From: CAKOSP01 sp964370755 | Lineage (GTDB): Bacteria; Bacillota_I; Bacilli_A; RF39; UBA660 | Assembly (NCBI GenBank): GCA_964370755.1 | Contig: CAYJKL010000019.1 | Coordinates: forward strand, 1 to 22,674 | Reading direction: 5' to 3' | Length of the DNA stretch: 22,674 bases | Shown: positions 22,161 to 22,674 of the stretch, in pieces | How the letters are laid out: each line of letters opens with the position of its first letter | Numbering within the stretch: position 1 is the first letter of the stretch | Program-made: the position numbers and the translations under genes | Notes under the pieces: generated by a model | Told to the model about the DNA's origin: nothing | What the model saw: only the letters and a program-made list of their open reading frames with translations | Databases searched by the model: none

Positions 22161-22201
22161 AATCGAACTAATAAAAGTTCGACTAAATATCCTATTGGAG
22201 C
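22161..22201 (-). repeat. Hairpin repeat copy 2, upstream of the second GNAT gene
   Basis: AATCGAACT (22161-22169), 6-nt loop, AGTTCGACT (22176-22184), with one A-C mismatch, then TAAATATCCTATTGGAGC-like flank to 22201. On the minus strand it ends in TTTTTATTTT. It matches copy 1 at most positions over about 41 bp. No minus-strand gene lies upstream for it to terminate. Confidence 0.7.
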
Positions 22202-22299
22202 CTGAATACAGGACATTTGGAAATTTCTATAAATAGTTAATTCCATAATAATTATACAATAAATTTATAATAAATCAAATGCTTTATATAAATATTTTG

Positions 22300-22327
22300 T
22301 TGAATTATATTCTTTGAGTGATATAAA
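22300..22327 (+). promoter_or_regulatory. Promoter of an orphan short transcript
   Basis: TTGAAT (22300-22305), 16-bp spacer, TATAAA (22322-22327) with extended TGA. Transcription would start near 22334 and reach a terminator about 60 nt later. Confidence 0.5.
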
Positions 22328-22333
22328 TAATAT

Positions 22334-22395
22334 GTCAGTTGAGGTAACTAAACTGATGTAGAGAACAGTCTGCTATTATAGGGACTGTTTTTTTT
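22334..22395 (+). ncRNA. Possible short RNA or attenuated leader
   Basis: Between the promoter and the terminator lie about 60 nt with nested pairing. CAGTT (22336-22340) can pair with AACTG (22351-22355), and its AGTT alternatively with AACT (22346-22349). A 9-codon reading frame (ATG at 22332, TAG at 22359) occupies the first part, but it has no ribosome site. It matches no RNA family I recognise. It could be an sRNA, an attenuation leader of a lost gene, or chance. Confidence 0.3.
22364..22395 (+). terminator. Intrinsic terminator of the orphan transcript
   Basis: AACAGTC (22364-22370), 12-nt loop, GACTGTT (22383-22389), with a run of eight T from 22388. Confidence 0.7.
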
Positions 22396-22531
22396 ATGTA
22401 ATAAAGGAGATAAAGTATTAACAGAATATAAAGATTACAAATAAAGTTAGTCCATTCTTTTTTTATTCATTGTCCAATGTGTTATACTATATTTGAATAT
22501 TAAATGAAAATTATAAAAAACCAAAAAAATT

Positions 22532-22557
22532 TGTAACGTTTTCAATTTATAATAGTC
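22532..22557 (+). promoter_or_regulatory. Putative ECF-type promoter of the sigma factor gene
   Basis: TGTAAC (22532-22537), then T-rich GTTTTC, and AGTC at 22554-22557 after 16 bp. This resembles the TGTAAC/TGAAAC...CGTC promoters used by Bacillus ECF sigma factors, with A for C in the -10. Position just before an ECF gene suggests autoregulation. An overlapping TATAAT (22548-22553) lacks a properly spaced -35. Confidence 0.5.
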
Positions 22558-22592
22558 ATATAAGTAGATAAAGTACAGAAAGGATTGAAGTT

Positions 22593-22674
22593 GTGAATGA
22601 AGTAGAATTTGAAGAAGTTTATAAAAAAAATTATATGTTAGTTCTTAAATTTTTAGTTAAACTATGTGGCGATG
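22593..22674 (+). CDS. ECF RNA polymerase sigma factor, N-terminal part (runs off window)
   Basis: From GTG 22593, 27 codons are visible, with AAAGGA about 8-9 nt upstream. The reading EFEEVYKKNYMLVLKFLVKL followed by CGD is the start of sigma-70 region 2 of ECF (group 4) sigma factors, whose pattern is F..lY..y...v..fl.rl.gd followed by AeDltQe. The rest, including region 4 and any anti-sigma partner, lies outside the window. ECF factors usually answer envelope stress or extracellular signals and often control their own gene, in line with the ECF-like motif just upstream. Which genes it governs cannot be seen here. Confidence 0.75.
   Translation, partial: MNEVEFEEVYKKNYMLVLKFLVKLCGD

Larger units (their letters stand above)
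22078..22592. other. Gene-poor stretch with promoter, repeat and leader-like elements
   Basis: About 515 bp without a convincing gene. It holds the minus-strand GNAT promoter, hairpin repeat copy 2, a plus-strand promoter and terminator enclosing about 60 nt, an AAAGGAG (22403-22409) with no usable start codon behind it, and an ECF-type promoter before the sigma gene. The frames are otherwise full of stops. Confidence 0.6.

Noticed and set aside
22403..22440. Possible small gene behind AAAGGAG at 22403-22409
   Set aside because: No ATG, GTG or TTG at a usable distance, and the frames stop within 10 codons.
1..22674. CRISPR array, insertion sequence, phage module, or complete tRNA/rRNA gene
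   Set aside because: No regularly spaced repeats, transposase motifs, phage structural genes or complete cloverleaf were seen. The LamG-like endings resemble phage proteins, but no other phage gene is present.

Overview
The window is very AT-rich, with strong Shine-Dalgarno sites, short intergenic spaces, intrinsic terminators and many TGnTATAAT (extended -10) promoters. Trp is encoded by TGG, and TGA is a stop (10522-10524), so the standard bacterial code applies. Together with the gene content (TasA/CalY-like and large beta-rich surface proteins, a collagen-like Gly-X-Y protein, PHP and HD hydrolases, an ECF sigma factor) this suggests a low-GC Firmicute, probably an uncultured gut-type Bacilli or Clostridia lineage. 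A run of exactly 100 N marks a scaffold join, so this is probably a draft or metagenome assembly. The taxonomic placement is inference.

Layout. 1-443 (minus) is the N-terminal part of a collagen-like repeat protein. Divergent from it, 597-6598 holds three secreted or surface proteins: a TasA/CalY-like small protein and a 606-aa protein with a LamG-like C-terminus (4 bp apart), then a 1171-aa beta-rich protein with its own promoter. 6687-7385 is a membrane-anchored XRE regulator. 7477-9423 is a membrane-anchored aryl-sulfate sulfotransferase, followed by an 8-cysteine ferredoxin. The gap at 9729-9828 appears to hide one minus-strand gene: its last 13 codons are left of the gap and a minus-strand promoter is right of it.

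9958-11159 is a LOG-family nucleotide hydrolase translationally coupled to an N-formylglutamate-amidohydrolase-like protein. Next come a lipoprotein, a convergent small kinase-like protein and a GNAT acetyltransferase. 13322-19997 is a long co-directional run: two tandem paralogous surface proteins with LamG-like C-termini, an HEXXH metalloprotease, an ABC exporter, a PHP phosphoesterase and an HD hydrolase.

The last 2.7 kb is looser. It contains an unrecognised minus-strand gene with a near-consensus promoter, a frameshifted pseudogene, a second GNAT gene flanked by two copies of a hairpin repeat, a promoter/short leader/terminator unit with no gene attached, and the first 27 codons of an ECF sigma factor preceded by an ECF-like promoter.

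Themes. Surface display is the main one: five or six exported proteins, three of them sharing the same C-terminal LamG-like module. The most system-like arrangement is the pair of paralogous surface proteins followed by a metalloprotease and an ABC exporter. Their functional connection is inferred from gene order only.
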